A DNA stretch of 64,000 nt, from assembly GCA_964648505.1 (NCBI GenBank), contig CAZYMI010000006.1:28991-92990 (forward strand), given 5' to 3'. Below are positions 38,286-48,304 of this stretch, one piece after another. Within the stretch, counting starts at the first letter, position 1. Each line of letters starts with the position of its first letter. Position numbers and translations under genes: made by a program. Below the pieces are notes generated by a model. The model worked only from the letters and a program-made list of their open reading frames with translations. It searched no databases and was not told the DNA's origin. The stretch comes from CAZYMI01 sp964648505 (GTDB taxonomy: Bacteria; Pseudomonadota; Alphaproteobacteria; Micavibrionales; Micavibrionaceae).

Positions 38286-41253
38286 AATATCAACCATTCC
38301 ATTTGGCATCTCTTTTCTTGATGCTTTGGCATCAGGTATTTTGCAGCAAACGGATCGTAACCAATTTGACCTGTCTGACATCAAGATCTTACTGCCGACC
38401 AGAAGAGCGTGTCGTATTTTACGAGAACGCTTTTTAATCGTAGCAGGTGATCAGCCTTTAATTCTTCCAAGGCTCACGGCCATTGGCGATGTTGATAGCG
38501 ATGAACTTGATATCTGGCTTACCGCTGAAATAGCACCCAATAGTACTGAAGAAATTCCCCCTGCTATCAATGGATTTGAACGTATTCTTCTTCTCGCTTC
38601 ATTGATTGAAAAGCGGGCTGATTTTAAAAATCAGCCTGTTCGGGCTTTTGCACTGGCTCAAGATTTGGCCGCTTTAATGGACTCTGTAACAATTGAAGGT
38701 TTATCTTTCGAAAATTTACACAATATTGTTCCTTCAGAATTTGCAGAGCATTGGCAGGTGACAGTTCAATTCCTGTCAATTTTATGGCAGGAATGGCCAA
38801 AAATTCTTTCCGAACATGGGCACATTGAAGCTGCACAAAGACGCAATATGCTTCTTGACCGTCTGGCACAATACTGGCTTAGAAACCCACCACAAAATCC
38901 AATTATTATTGCAGGGGTTACGGGTACAATTCCAGCAACTAAAACCCTCATGAAATCTTTACTTGGCTGCCAGAAAGCACACATTATATTACCGGGCGTT
39001 GATCTGGATCTGGATGAAGAAAGTTGGAACGGCTTAATCGAAACACATCCTCAATTTTCATTAAAATCTTTACTCACTCATCTTGGCATTGAACGCAAAA
39101 CAATTAATCTGTGGCAAGGTCAAGTTTCTACAGGGTCTCAAGCTGATCTTGTACCAGAGAGTTTAAGAAAAAAAATTAGATTGGACCGTGAAAAACTTTT
39201 TCGTGAGGTGATGCGACCAACACATACCTCTTTAATGTGGCAAGATTTGGAATCTGAGACTTTTAAAGCAGGCCTTCAGGGATTGTTTATGTTTGAAGCG
39301 CAAACAATTCAGCAGGAAGCGCGTGCAATTGCCGTTTTGCTACGTGAAACACTTGAAACACCGGGTAAAACTGCTGCCCTAGTTACGCCCGACCCTGCCC
39401 TTGCTAAACGTGTTGCAGGCGAACTATCAAGGTGGAATATCGCGATTGATAACAGTGCTGGTCGCCCAGCCAGTGAAAGTACTGTCGGTGTTTTTCTGCA
39501 ACACATATTAAATGCGGTGGCACAAAAATTTTCTCCTACATCTTTATTAGGATTGCTAAAGCATCCATTATGCGAAACACTTAATAACACTGCAAAGCAA
39601 CGCGATAATATTTACGCTCTTGATCTATCTTTACGTGGCATAAAACCACAAGAGAATATAGATGGTCTCATTCGTTTTTTATCAGCAAAAAATAATCAGG
39701 AGGGCGTTGTTTTTATAGAAGAAATTTCTAAAATATTTGAACCTCTCTTGCTTGTATCCTCAGGCACGCACCCGATGACTTCACTACTACAAGCACACAT
39801 AAAAGTTGCAGAAAAATTTGGTGATTTGTGGAATAATTCTGGCGGAAAAGAAATTTCTGATTTATTTCAAACATTATTAATGACCGATCAGAATCATCTT
39901 TTCCTAACACTTGAAAATTATCGAGACCTTATCAATCATATTCTCTTGACGCTTCCTGTTCGAACCGTTCTTGAAGGGCATCCCCGATTAGCAATTTTTG
40001 GCCAGATTGAAGCGCGTATTTTACAATATGATCGAATGATTTTATCGGGTCTCAATGAATCAGTCTGGCCTAAAACAAGTAAAAGTGATCCTTGGATGTC
40101 ACGCCCGATGCGCCAAGCTTTTGGTTTACCATCTTCAGAAATCGATATTGGTCTTTCAGCACTCGATTTTTATTTATCAGGTGGCGCGCAAGAAGTGTTG
40201 CTCACCCGATCCAAACGTGATGGCGAAGCCCCCCTGGTTGCTTCGCGCTGGTGGCAAAGGCTGGAGGTTGTGCTCGCTTCCATGAATATTCCTACCACTG
40301 AAGTGATGCATCCTTATCTTGGTGACTGGTTAGAGAATCTTGATCATTTCGATGATAAAATGACAACACTCGGCGCACCCGAACCCAGACCCCCTCTCTC
40401 TGCGCGACCCCGTAATTTATCTGTGACACAAATTGAAACACTAATGCGGGATCCCTATGCTTTGTACGCACAAAAGATTCTTAATTTAAAAGCGCTTGAT
40501 GAGTTAGAAGAACCTTTAAGCGCAAAAAATCGAGGCATCTGGCTTCACCGTATTTTACATGACTTTGTTAAGCAATACCCCGAAAAATTACCCCCTGAGG
40601 GGATGTCTTTTTTAATTGAAGCACTTGATAAAACTTTTCTAGAAAATAACCTTGATGCTGTTCAAAAATCATTCTGGCGTCCAAAGTTTATAAAAGCACT
40701 TGAGTGGTTTATACTACATGAAGAACAGTGGAGAGAAAACGCAAAAACAATTTTAAGTGAAGAGAAAAAAAATATTTCGTTCAAATGTAACGGGATCGAT
40801 TTCACGCTGGAAGCAAAGCCTGACCGTATTGATAGATTGAATGATGGAACACTCGCTATCATTGATTATAAATCAAGCGATCCTTCAACAACCAAGTTTT
40901 CAGTTCAATCAGGTTTAACACCGCAGCTATCCCTTGAAGCTTTGATTGCTACAAAAGGCGGCATAACAGGTGCGCCTGAGGCGCCTTCTTATTTAGGATA
41001 TTGGGTTTTGTCTGGTGCCCCATCTGGAGCGGGTTTTGAAAAAATCATTCAGCCCCCTGAAGACGATATGATACTTTTCATGGAAAATACTTTTTTAGGC
41101 TTAAAAAATTTAATTGAAGCTTTTTATCAAGAAGAAACGCCTTACTATTCTATTCCAAATCCAAAAAATCAGCCTAAAATTGATTATCAAAATTATCGGC
41201 ATTTAGCGCGCATTGCTGAATGGTCTGTTGTTGATCAGGATAGTGACGAATGA
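38272..41253 (+). CDS. addB: Double-strand-break repair protein AddB
   Basis: 993 aa, normal for alphaproteobacterial AddB. The N-terminal half is an inactive helicase-like module (LLPTRRACRILRERFL; PGVDLDL region); the middle carries AIFGQIEARILQYDRMILSGLNE. The C-terminal RecB-type nuclease (about 840-960) shows LEAKPDRIDRL and IIDYKSSDP. With AddA it resects broken ends and loads RecA. The ATG lies 14 bp inside the murU end, and the stop overlaps addA by 4 bp. Confidence 0.95.
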   Translation: MDRAKISTIPFGISFLDALASGILQQTDRNQFDLSDIKILLPTRRACRILRERFLIVAGDQPLILPRLTAIGDVDSDELDIWLTAEIAPNSTEEIPPAINGFERILLLASLIEKRADFKNQPVRAFALAQDLAALMDSVTIEGLSFENLHNIVPSEFAEHWQVTVQFLSILWQEWPKILSEHGHIEAAQRRNMLLDRLAQYWLRNPPQNPIIIAGVTGTIPATKTLMKSLLGCQKAHIILPGVDLDLDEESWNGLIETHPQFSLKSLLTHLGIERKTINLWQGQVSTGSQADLVPESLRKKIRLDREKLFREVMRPTHTSLMWQDLESETFKAGLQGLFMFEAQTIQQEARAIAVLLRETLETPGKTAALVTPDPALAKRVAGELSRWNIAIDNSAGRPASESTVGVFLQHILNAVAQKFSPTSLLGLLKHPLCETLNNTAKQRDNIYALDLSLRGIKPQENIDGLIRFLSAKNNQEGVVFIEEISKIFEPLLLVSSGTHPMTSLLQAHIKVAEKFGDLWNNSGGKEISDLFQTLLMTDQNHLFLTLENYRDLINHILLTLPVRTVLEGHPRLAIFGQIEARILQYDRMILSGLNESVWPKTSKSDPWMSRPMRQAFGLPSSEIDIGLSALDFYLSGGAQEVLLTRSKRDGEAPLVASRWWQRLEVVLASMNIPTTEVMHPYLGDWLENLDHFDDKMTTLGAPEPRPPLSARPRNLSVTQIETLMRDPYALYAQKILNLKALDELEEPLSAKNRGIWLHRILHDFVKQYPEKLPPEGMSFLIEALDKTFLENNLDAVQKSFWRPKFIKALEWFILHEEQWRENAKTILSEEKKNISFKCNGIDFTLEAKPDRIDRLNDGTLAIIDYKSSDPSTTKFSVQSGLTPQLSLEALIATKGGITGAPEAPSYLGYWVLSGAPSGAGFEKIIQPPEDDMILFMENTFLGLKNLIEAFYQEETPYYSIPNPKNQPKIDYQNYRHLARIAEWSVVDQDSDE

Positions 41254-44200
41254 AAAATCAGAGCCAAACTGATACACCCTTACTGTTGATCGATCCCGAT
41301 CAGGCGCAACGTCAAGCTACAGATACACGATCATCTGTCTGGGTTTCTGCATCGGCTGGAACTGGAAAAACTTCTGTTCTAACTTCGCGGGTCTTAAGGC
41401 TACTTCTTCCCAAGCACGATCGACCTGATGACATGACACCACCTCACAAAATTTTGTGTATTACTTATACGAAAGCCGCAGCAGCAGAAATGACCCAGCG
41501 CGTTATGGATGAAGCAGCAAAATGGGTTACGCTGCCTGATGCACAGCTGAGCGACCGATTGACACGCCTTTACGGGCAGACGCCCACTCTCATTCAATTT
41601 GATTGCGCCCGAAGACTCTTTTCATCCCTTATTGAGGCGCCTGGCGGGTTAAATTTCATGACAATCCATTCGTTTTGCGAAAGCCTTCTTAAGCGCTTTC
41701 CGCTTGAAGCAGGGTTATCCCCGCACTTTGATGTTCTAGATGATAATCAAAATCAGGCAATCTTAAATCTTGCAGTAAAGAAAATAATAGAAGCTGTTGC
41801 TTTGGGTACTTCATCCTCAGCCTTTCATGAAGCATATGCGGTCTTTGAGAATGCCGTTTCAGAAAAAAACTTTCTGAAACTTGTTCACGCTGCCTTTTCT
41901 AATAGACAAAAACTTTTTCTTTTCTTTAAGAAATTTGATACGTCACAAAAAAGACAAGAGGCTTTACAAAATACATTGGGCCTAAAAGAACAAGATTTAT
42001 CTTTGCATATCTCGGATTCTATCATTGAAAACTCTGAAACAATTATAAATTATCTTTTGCAAGGAAGCGCGCAGGACTTAAAAAAAGCCAGTGCTCTAAA
42101 AATATGGTTAGAAGACAAAGATAAGAGAACAAAAAACATTTTGCAGGCTGTTAAATGTTTCTATAAAAGCGATCTTTTAGAACAAAGTCAGCCGACAAAG
42201 ACGCTGATAAAAAAATTCCCCGAGCTTGTTTTGTTATTTCAAGAAACTGGCGAGACTCTTTTTAAAATTTATGAACAGCATTTACTTTTAGAATGCATGG
42301 TTTCCTCATCAGCAATCATTGATATTCTTTATGCTATAATGACACGCTATACTGCCGAGAAAGAAAATAATGCTTGCTTAGATTTTGATGATCTAATTTT
42401 TAAAACGCAACAACTTTTGGCCGGAAATAACCGAAAAACACAAGATATCATAAGCTGGGTTCATTATAAACTCGATGGAGGTATCGATCACGTACTCGTT
42501 GATGAGGCCCAAGACACTAACAACGCCCAGTGGGTTATTATTGGTTCTCTAATTAAAGATTTCTTTGATGGTGCAGGACGCTACGATAATGATCAGCGTA
42601 CTGTTTTCGTTGTCGGAGACTATAAGCAGTCTATTTATAGCTTTCAGGGCGCGGATCCTCAGGCTTTTCAAGCCATGCAAGGACAGTTAAGCGAACAGGT
42701 TCGATTATCGAGAAAGAATTGGGCTTCCGTACCCTTACATATTTCTTTTCGCTCTACTGAACCTGTGCTTAAACTTGTTGATACGGTCTTTCAAGGCGCA
42801 GAGGGGTTAGCTTTAGGACTAAACCCCAATAACCCACTGCATCATGAATGCTCTAGAAAAGATGCCCCGGGACGTGTTGAATATTGGCCTTTAATTGAAC
42901 ACCCGAAAGATGAAAAATCTTCTTCAATGGGCTGGCAATCACCTATTGGTAAAACACCTTACCAAAACCCTGAAGCCAAATTAGCAGAATTAATCGCAGG
43001 CCATATAGACGGCTTAATTGAATCAAAGGTCGCAAATGCAGGTGATATTCTCATCCTTGTACGCAGACGCAATGCACTTGTTGACCATATAATCCGTGCA
43101 TTAAAACGACGCAATATACCTACATCGGGCGCGGATCGTATGATCTTGCAATCGCATATTGCCATTGAAGATTTGATGACAGCAGCGCAATTTGCTTTAC
43201 AGCCAAACGACGACTTATCACTTGCCTGCCTTTTAAAATCACCTTTTATTGGTATAAGCGAGGATGATTTATATAGCCTAACTTGCCTGAAGAATAAAAA
43301 TTCTCAATCTTTATGGATGTCCGTAACACAAACATTACCGGCTGATACGGTTGATTGGTTAACATCCCTTATTGATCTTTCCGGATACTCGGGGCTTTAT
43401 GATTTTTTTGCCCATTTATTATTTAAACCGGCCCCGTTGGATCTGACCGGATCAGGATACCTTTCTATTTTAAGAAGACTAGGCCGCGATGCGATAGACC
43501 CCATAGAAGAGTTTTTAAATTTATGCATGGCATCTGACCTTGAAACAGGTATGAGTCTTGAAATTTTTCTTCATAAATTCAAACATAATCCTCTTAAAAT
43601 CAAACGTGAACTTGATAAAGCAGGTTCGGTTGTACGTATTATGACAGTACATGCTGCAAAAGGTTTACAAGCGCCAATTGTTTATTTGCCTGATTGTTTT
43701 GGTCAACTTCCTCATATTCATCAACCTGCTATTTTATGGCCAGATCAAAAAGATATTCACGCCCCTATCGTGCTTCCAACAAAATCGGAAAACCGAACAT
43801 CTGTTCTCGATGGTTTCTTAGAAAAAGAGACGTCTGCTACCCTCGAAGAAAGTTTAAGGCTTTTATACGTAGCTCTAACGCGCGCGCAAGATCGTATTAT
43901 TGTTTGTGGTGTTACACCAAAAAAATTTAATCCGCATGATAATTGGCACAATCTTGTCACGCGAGCCTTTCATGCCCTTGAAGGCACTGAGTCATTTGAT
44001 TCACCCACCGGAAAAGGAATGGCGTTTGCTAACGCTTCTTTTCTTAAAATGGTTTCTTATAATAGCCACAAAAATAAAGATCAGATTACCAATAAAAATA
44101 ACAAACCTGTACCGCCCTGGATTAGAGAGCCGATAAAAGAAGCTTCGCATATTGCACCGGTTATCAATCCCTCTCGTTTGGATACAGACTCAGATATCGT

Positions 44201-44708
44201 GCTATCTCCATTGCTAAAGGCTGATAAAAATCGATATGCACGCGGACTTTTGATTCATAGGCTATTACAATTTCTACCCGATATTGCGCCCCAGATTCGG
44301 GAAGTTGCCGCTATGAACTGGCTTTCCACCCCCGGCAGAGTGCCGATGAATATCAACATTGATACCCCGTTACTTCTCAAAGAAGTTCTTGATATTTTAA
44401 ACCATACGGAATTTTCTGACTTATTCGGAGAGTCTTCCCGATCAGAAGTGCCTATCGTTGGTAAACGAAAAGATGGCGCTATTATTTCCGGACAAGTCGA
44501 CAGACTGGTCATCAGCAAAAACCACATCAAGATTATTGATTTTAAAACCAATCGTCCGGCCCCCATGAATCTTGAAGATGTGCCGGATCAATACATCAAA
44601 CAAATGAAATCTTATGCGGAACTTTTGCGTGGACTGCATCCAGACAAAGCCATAAGCGCTGCTCTTTTGTGGACAGATGGGCCTAAATTATTACCCGTAC
44701 CCGTATAA
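41250..44708 (+). CDS. addA: Helicase-nuclease AddA
   Basis: 1152 aa. UvrD-type helicase: Walker A ASAGTGKT (34-41), motif II VDEAQDTNNAQW (about 417), GDYKQSIYSFQGADP, VRIMTVHAAKGLQAPIVYLPD and LLYVALTRAQDR. C-terminal nuclease motif IIDFKTNRPAP (about 1095-1105). Forms the AddAB complex with the preceding gene product. The middle region is AT-rich and Lys-rich compared with family members but shows no break. Confidence 0.96.
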   Translation: MKNQSQTDTPLLLIDPDQAQRQATDTRSSVWVSASAGTGKTSVLTSRVLRLLLPKHDRPDDMTPPHKILCITYTKAAAAEMTQRVMDEAAKWVTLPDAQLSDRLTRLYGQTPTLIQFDCARRLFSSLIEAPGGLNFMTIHSFCESLLKRFPLEAGLSPHFDVLDDNQNQAILNLAVKKIIEAVALGTSSSAFHEAYAVFENAVSEKNFLKLVHAAFSNRQKLFLFFKKFDTSQKRQEALQNTLGLKEQDLSLHISDSIIENSETIINYLLQGSAQDLKKASALKIWLEDKDKRTKNILQAVKCFYKSDLLEQSQPTKTLIKKFPELVLLFQETGETLFKIYEQHLLLECMVSSSAIIDILYAIMTRYTAEKENNACLDFDDLIFKTQQLLAGNNRKTQDIISWVHYKLDGGIDHVLVDEAQDTNNAQWVIIGSLIKDFFDGAGRYDNDQRTVFVVGDYKQSIYSFQGADPQAFQAMQGQLSEQVRLSRKNWASVPLHISFRSTEPVLKLVDTVFQGAEGLALGLNPNNPLHHECSRKDAPGRVEYWPLIEHPKDEKSSSMGWQSPIGKTPYQNPEAKLAELIAGHIDGLIESKVANAGDILILVRRRNALVDHIIRALKRRNIPTSGADRMILQSHIAIEDLMTAAQFALQPNDDLSLACLLKSPFIGISEDDLYSLTCLKNKNSQSLWMSVTQTLPADTVDWLTSLIDLSGYSGLYDFFAHLLFKPAPLDLTGSGYLSILRRLGRDAIDPIEEFLNLCMASDLETGMSLEIFLHKFKHNPLKIKRELDKAGSVVRIMTVHAAKGLQAPIVYLPDCFGQLPHIHQPAILWPDQKDIHAPIVLPTKSENRTSVLDGFLEKETSATLEESLRLLYVALTRAQDRIIVCGVTPKKFNPHDNWHNLVTRAFHALEGTESFDSPTGKGMAFANASFLKMVSYNSHKNKDQITNKNNKPVPPWIREPIKEASHIAPVINPSRLDTDSDIVLSPLLKADKNRYARGLLIHRLLQFLPDIAPQIREVAAMNWLSTPGRVPMNINIDTPLLLKEVLDILNHTEFSDLFGESSRSEVPIVGKRKDGAIISGQVDRLVISKNHIKIIDFKTNRPAPMNLEDVPDQYIKQMKSYAELLRGLHPDKAISAALLWTDGPKLLPVPV

Positions 44709-44812
44709 CACATTGATATATATAGACTATTCTGGTGGCTTGATTAATATCTTTATCAAACGAATATTAGTAAGACTATAAATAACGATTCGACTAACAA
44801 AAAAGGTGGGGC

Positions 44813-45133
44813 ATGGGTACCATTAAAGCAAACGACCAAAATTTTGACTCAGAAGTATTAAAAGCCGCGGGCGTAACCGTTGTTGATTTCTGGGCTGAAT
44901 GGTGCGGGCCTTGCAAAGCACTTTCCCCGATTGTTGACGAGGTCGCCGGTGAAATGAACGATATACGCTTTGTTAAAGTAAATATCGATGAAGCGCCTAA
45001 CACACCAACAAAATATGGTATTCGAGGTATCCCAACCTTAATCGCTTTTAAAGAAGGCAAAGTTATCGATACCCGCGTGGGCGGTATGACCAAAGCACAA
45101 TTAACAGACTGGGTTAAAACAGTTTCTAATTAA
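44813..45133 (+). CDS. trxA: Thioredoxin
   Basis: 106 aa, classical thioredoxin fold: VVDFWAEWCGPCK with active-site C31 and C34, NIDEAPNTPTKYGIRGIPTL with the cis-Pro. Cytoplasmic disulfide reductant. It follows addA by about 100 bp with its own AAGGTGG site and probably its own promoter. Its stop and the infC stop share the palindrome TTAA. Confidence 0.97.
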   Translation: MGTIKANDQNFDSEVLKAAGVTVVDFWAEWCGPCKALSPIVDEVAGEMNDIRFVKVNIDEAPNTPTKYGIRGIPTLIAFKEGKVIDTRVGGMTKAQLTDWVKTVSN

Positions 45134-45741
45134 GTTGCAGTTGCTACAGCCGGACCAATAATCATGATAACTTGTTTGCCTTCTGATTTAGGATCCATTT
45201 CAACTTTCCCTTTACCGGCCAGATCTTCTTTGAATTTATTCAGCAAATCATAGCCTAGCTTTTGATTGGAAAGCTCACGACCGCGAAAGCGCATCGTTAC
45301 TTTTACTTTGTTTCCTTCTTCAAGGAAGCGCATTGCTGCTTTTAACTTCACTTGATAATCATGATCGCCAATTAAAGGGCGAATTTTTATCTCTTTAATT
45401 TCAACAACTTTTTGTTTTTTGCGCGCCTCAGCTGCTTTCTTTTGCAGCTCATATTTATATTTTCCAGCATCAAGAATTTTACAAACAGGTGGCTCAGCAT
45501 TCGGTGATATCTCAACCAGATCAAGGCCTACTTCTTCTGCCATGCGCATCGCTTCGCGAGGCGATATGACCCCCACCATTTCACCTTCATGATCAATCAA
45601 GCGAATTGTGGGAACACGAATCTGTTCATTAATACGCGGGCCATCATCGGCTGGGGGGCGCTGAAAAGGCGTGGAAGCTGGGCGTGGACTCTTGGGTGGG
45701 AACGGTGTTGAGGATGGTGGTCCTCCGAATGGCTTGCGAAT
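45130..45741 (-). CDS. infC: Translation initiation factor IF-3 (AUU start)
   Basis: 203 aa. IF-3 N-domain (RINEQIRVPTIRLIDHEGEMVGV, AMRMAEEVGLDLVEISPNAEPPVCKI), Lys-rich linker and C-domain (KIRPLIGDHDYQVKLKAAMRFLEEG, MRFRGRELSNQKLG). A Pro/Ser-rich 35-residue N-terminal extension precedes it. The best start is ATT at 45739-45741, 7 bp after AGGAG; the TTG two codons upstream is only 1 bp from that site. AUU initiation is the known device by which IF-3 limits its own synthesis. Downstream of thrS. Confidence 0.93.
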   Translation of the reverse strand: MRKPFGGPPSSTPFPPKSPRPASTPFQRPPADDGPRINEQIRVPTIRLIDHEGEMVGVISPREAMRMAEEVGLDLVEISPNAEPPVCKILDAGKYKYELQKKAAEARKKQKVVEIKEIKIRPLIGDHDYQVKLKAAMRFLEEGNKVKVTMRFRGRELSNQKLGYDLLNKFKEDLAGKGKVEMDPKSEGKQVIMIIGPAVATAT

Positions 45742-45771
45742 GGTCAAACTCCTGGGTTCAGTTAAAATGCA

Positions 45772-45793
45772 AGACAGGCCAAAGGGCCTGTCT
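45772..45793 (-). other. Stable hairpin between thrS and infC
   Basis: Perfect 9-bp stem AGACAGGCC/GGCCTGTCT with a 4-nt loop. No T-run follows on either strand, so it is more likely an RNA-processing or attenuating structure than a full terminator. It sits 12 bp past the thrS stop and about 20 bp before the infC ribosome-binding site. Confidence 0.55.
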
Positions 45794-45804
45794 GTTGGAT
45801 GTTA

Positions 45805-47793
45805 TTAATACGGGGCTTTACAGGCATCTGCAAGGCTCTTTAAGGCCTCAGAAAGGGTAAAAACCTCATTTTTATCGGACCCAAGGCGTCGAACAGCAAC
45901 TGTTTTAGCTTCTGCTTCCTTTGCCCCTACAACAAAAAGGGCGGGCACTTTAGCAAGGGAGTGGTCACGGACCTTGTAATTAATCTTTTCGTTTCGAATA
46001 TCAAGCTCAGCCCGCAAGCCCATCATTGTTAACTGTTTGTACACATCATGGGCATAATCATTCGCTTCTGATGTAACGGTTGCAACAGCAATTTGAACTG
46101 GCGCAAGCCACAAAGGCAGCCGACCTGCGTAATTTTCCAGCATGACACCTATAAAACGCTCCAGCGACCCGAAAATAGCGCGGTGAAGCATGACGGGGCG
46201 ATATTTTTGCCCATCTTCGCCAATATAATTTGCATCAAGCCTTTCTGGCAAAACAAAATCCAGTTGCAATGTACCCAACTGCCATGACCTGCCGATTGCA
46301 TCTTTTAAATGAAATTCTAATTTCGGCCCGTAAAAGGCCCCATCGCCTGCAGCAATCTCGTAAGCAATACCTGTTTTTTTCAAAGCCGCTTCAAGGCCTG
46401 TTTCAGCCTTATCCCACACCGTATCTGACCCAGCACGATTTACAGGCCGGGTTGCCAGACGAACCGTTACATCACTAAAACCCATATCCTGATAAACAGC
46501 CGTCAATAAATTACAAAAAGCGACGCTTTCGCTTTCTATCTGGTCCTCACGGCAAAAAATATGCGCGTCATCTTGAGTCATTTGTCGCACACGCATTAAG
46601 CCATGTAATGCACCATGTGCTTCATTACGGTGACAGACACCAAATTCTGCCATGCGCAAAGGCAGATCACGATAGCTTTTGATGCCTTGACGAAAAATTT
46701 GCACATGAGCTGGACAATTCATAGGCTTAAGCGCCATCAGACGTTCAAGTTTAAGCCCTTTGAAAGGGTCGGATCCCTCTTCAATATTTGGTACAACATC
46801 AGGGACAACAAACATATTCTCACGATACTTACCCCAGTGGCCTGATGCTTCCCACAATTTATTATCAATTAATTGCGGCGTTTTTACTTCCACATAACCT
46901 GAATCGCGCAGTCTTCTTCTAATATAAGATTCAAGCTGGTTATAGACAGCATAACCTTTAGGATGCCAGAAAACTGAACCTTGCGCTTCTTCTTGAAAAT
47001 GAAAGAGATCCATTTCACGACCAATCTTGCGATGATCCCGCTTTTCTGCCTCTTCAATTTGGGTAATATAGGCATCGAGTTCTTTTTGATCACGCCAGGC
47101 TGTCCCATAAATACGAGTTAACATCGGACGCTTGGAATCCCCCCGCCAATAAGCACCCGCTACTTTCATAAGTTTAAAAGCTGTTCCAACATTTTTTGTC
47201 GCTGGCATATGAGGCCCGCGACATAAATCAAGCCAGACACCTTGTTTATATATTTTTATATCCTCTGAAACAGGTAGGTCTTGAATAAGCTCAACTTTAA
47301 AATCTTCACCCTGCTTTTTGAAATGCGCGATTGCTTCATCACGGCTCCAAACTTCACGAACAAAATTATCGCCCCGAGCGATAATTTCGGCCATTTTTTT
47401 CTCGATGGCTGGAAAATCATCTGTCGTAAAAGGCTTGTCACGATAGAAATCATAAAAAAAGCCGTTTTCAATATTGGGGCCAATTGTTACTTGGGTGCCA
47501 GGAAAAAGATTTTGAACCGCTTCCGCGAGAACATGAGCGCAATCATGCCTGATCAAATTTAATGCTTCAGGGTCTTCTCGCTTTATTAAGCGTATCGATA
47601 CATTTTCAAAGATTGGTAACGATAAATCTGATAAGACGCCATTAAGTTCAATAGCAAGAGATGCTTTGGCAAGTGAAGGGGCGATAGATACTGCGATATC
47701 CATACCGGTTGTTCCGGCTGCATAATTCCGAATTTTACCATCTGGCAAGGTGACTATAATTTCTTGTGCGCTGTGTGCTTTAGCTTGTGACAT
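45805..47793 (-). CDS. thrS: Threonyl-tRNA synthetase
   Basis: 662 aa. N-terminal TGS domain (ITVTLPDGKI-like start to about 70), editing domain with HDCAHVLAEAVQNLFP and the C-x3-H-type GPHMPAT segment, class II core with the zinc ligands in MNCPAHV, HRNEAHGALHG and MLHRAIFGS, and the anticodon-binding domain (LAPVQIAVATV). Cytoplasmic; charges tRNA-Thr. AAGGAAA ribosome-binding site before ATG. infC follows on the same strand. The partner genes rpmI-rplT-pheS lie 45 kb away in this window. Confidence 0.97.
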   Translation of the reverse strand: MSQAKAHSAQEIIVTLPDGKIRNYAAGTTGMDIAVSIAPSLAKASLAIELNGVLSDLSLPIFENVSIRLIKREDPEALNLIRHDCAHVLAEAVQNLFPGTQVTIGPNIENGFFYDFYRDKPFTTDDFPAIEKKMAEIIARGDNFVREVWSRDEAIAHFKKQGEDFKVELIQDLPVSEDIKIYKQGVWLDLCRGPHMPATKNVGTAFKLMKVAGAYWRGDSKRPMLTRIYGTAWRDQKELDAYITQIEEAEKRDHRKIGREMDLFHFQEEAQGSVFWHPKGYAVYNQLESYIRRRLRDSGYVEVKTPQLIDNKLWEASGHWGKYRENMFVVPDVVPNIEEGSDPFKGLKLERLMALKPMNCPAHVQIFRQGIKSYRDLPLRMAEFGVCHRNEAHGALHGLMRVRQMTQDDAHIFCREDQIESESVAFCNLLTAVYQDMGFSDVTVRLATRPVNRAGSDTVWDKAETGLEAALKKTGIAYEIAAGDGAFYGPKLEFHLKDAIGRSWQLGTLQLDFVLPERLDANYIGEDGQKYRPVMLHRAIFGSLERFIGVMLENYAGRLPLWLAPVQIAVATVTSEANDYAHDVYKQLTMMGLRAELDIRNEKINYKVRDHSLAKVPALFVVGAKEAEAKTVAVRRLGSDKNEVFTLSEALKSLADACKAPY

Positions 47794-47857
47794 ATGTGTT
47801 TCCTTTATTTCGCAGGCAAAGTGTAGCCTTGAACACCAAAAAGTTCAATAATATTGG

Positions 47858-48304
47858 CTATTTCTTTTCCCACGCGCCCGATTCTGACTGCTGCCAATAT
47901 GCAAGATTATAGTTTAGGCTTTTCAGTTCAGACCACAATAACCGTGCTTCTTGCGTTTGTGCCTGAGACCGGCCATCAAAAAGAATGCAAACCAATTCAA
48001 ATCCAATAAGATCAGCCTCAGCAACTGGCCCCAGGCTGATCATGACAGCGGCGCCATTAGGATTCTCGGACTGACAGGTCAAATAAATGGGCTGAGATTC
48101 GGCGTAACCGCTATCTTTAGTACCGTGAGGCAAAAATGAATGTTCATCATAACTCCATAAAACTTTATCCAGCCGATCACATTCTGATTGTGCTTGTGTT
48201 CTGACAACAATCTTCTTTCCAGATGCGAGTGCTTTGAGCAACAGGTCAGGTAAGGCCTGTTCAGATGATTTTTTTGTCAAATGATAAAAGCGAATCTCAG
48301 ACAT
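47858..48304 (-). CDS. holC: DNA polymerase III chi subunit
   Basis: 148 aa from MSEIRFYHL at 48304; a longer in-frame ORF would start inside the upstream gene. The pattern EIRFYHLTKKSSEQALPDLL, KIVVRTQAQSECDRLDKVLWSYDEHSFLPHG is typical of HolC, which links the clamp loader to single-strand-binding protein. The start overlaps the radical SAM gene end by 8 bp, so the two are co-translated. Confidence 0.93.
   Translation of the reverse strand: MSEIRFYHLTKKSSEQALPDLLLKALASGKKIVVRTQAQSECDRLDKVLWSYDEHSFLPHGTKDSGYAESQPIYLTCQSENPNGAAVMISLGPVAEADLIGFELVCILFDGRSQAQTQEARLLWSELKSLNYNLAYWQQSESGAWEKK

Noticed and set aside
47794..47857. T-box or riboswitch ahead of thrS
   Set aside because: The spacer is only about 60 bp and has no T-box motif or terminator.
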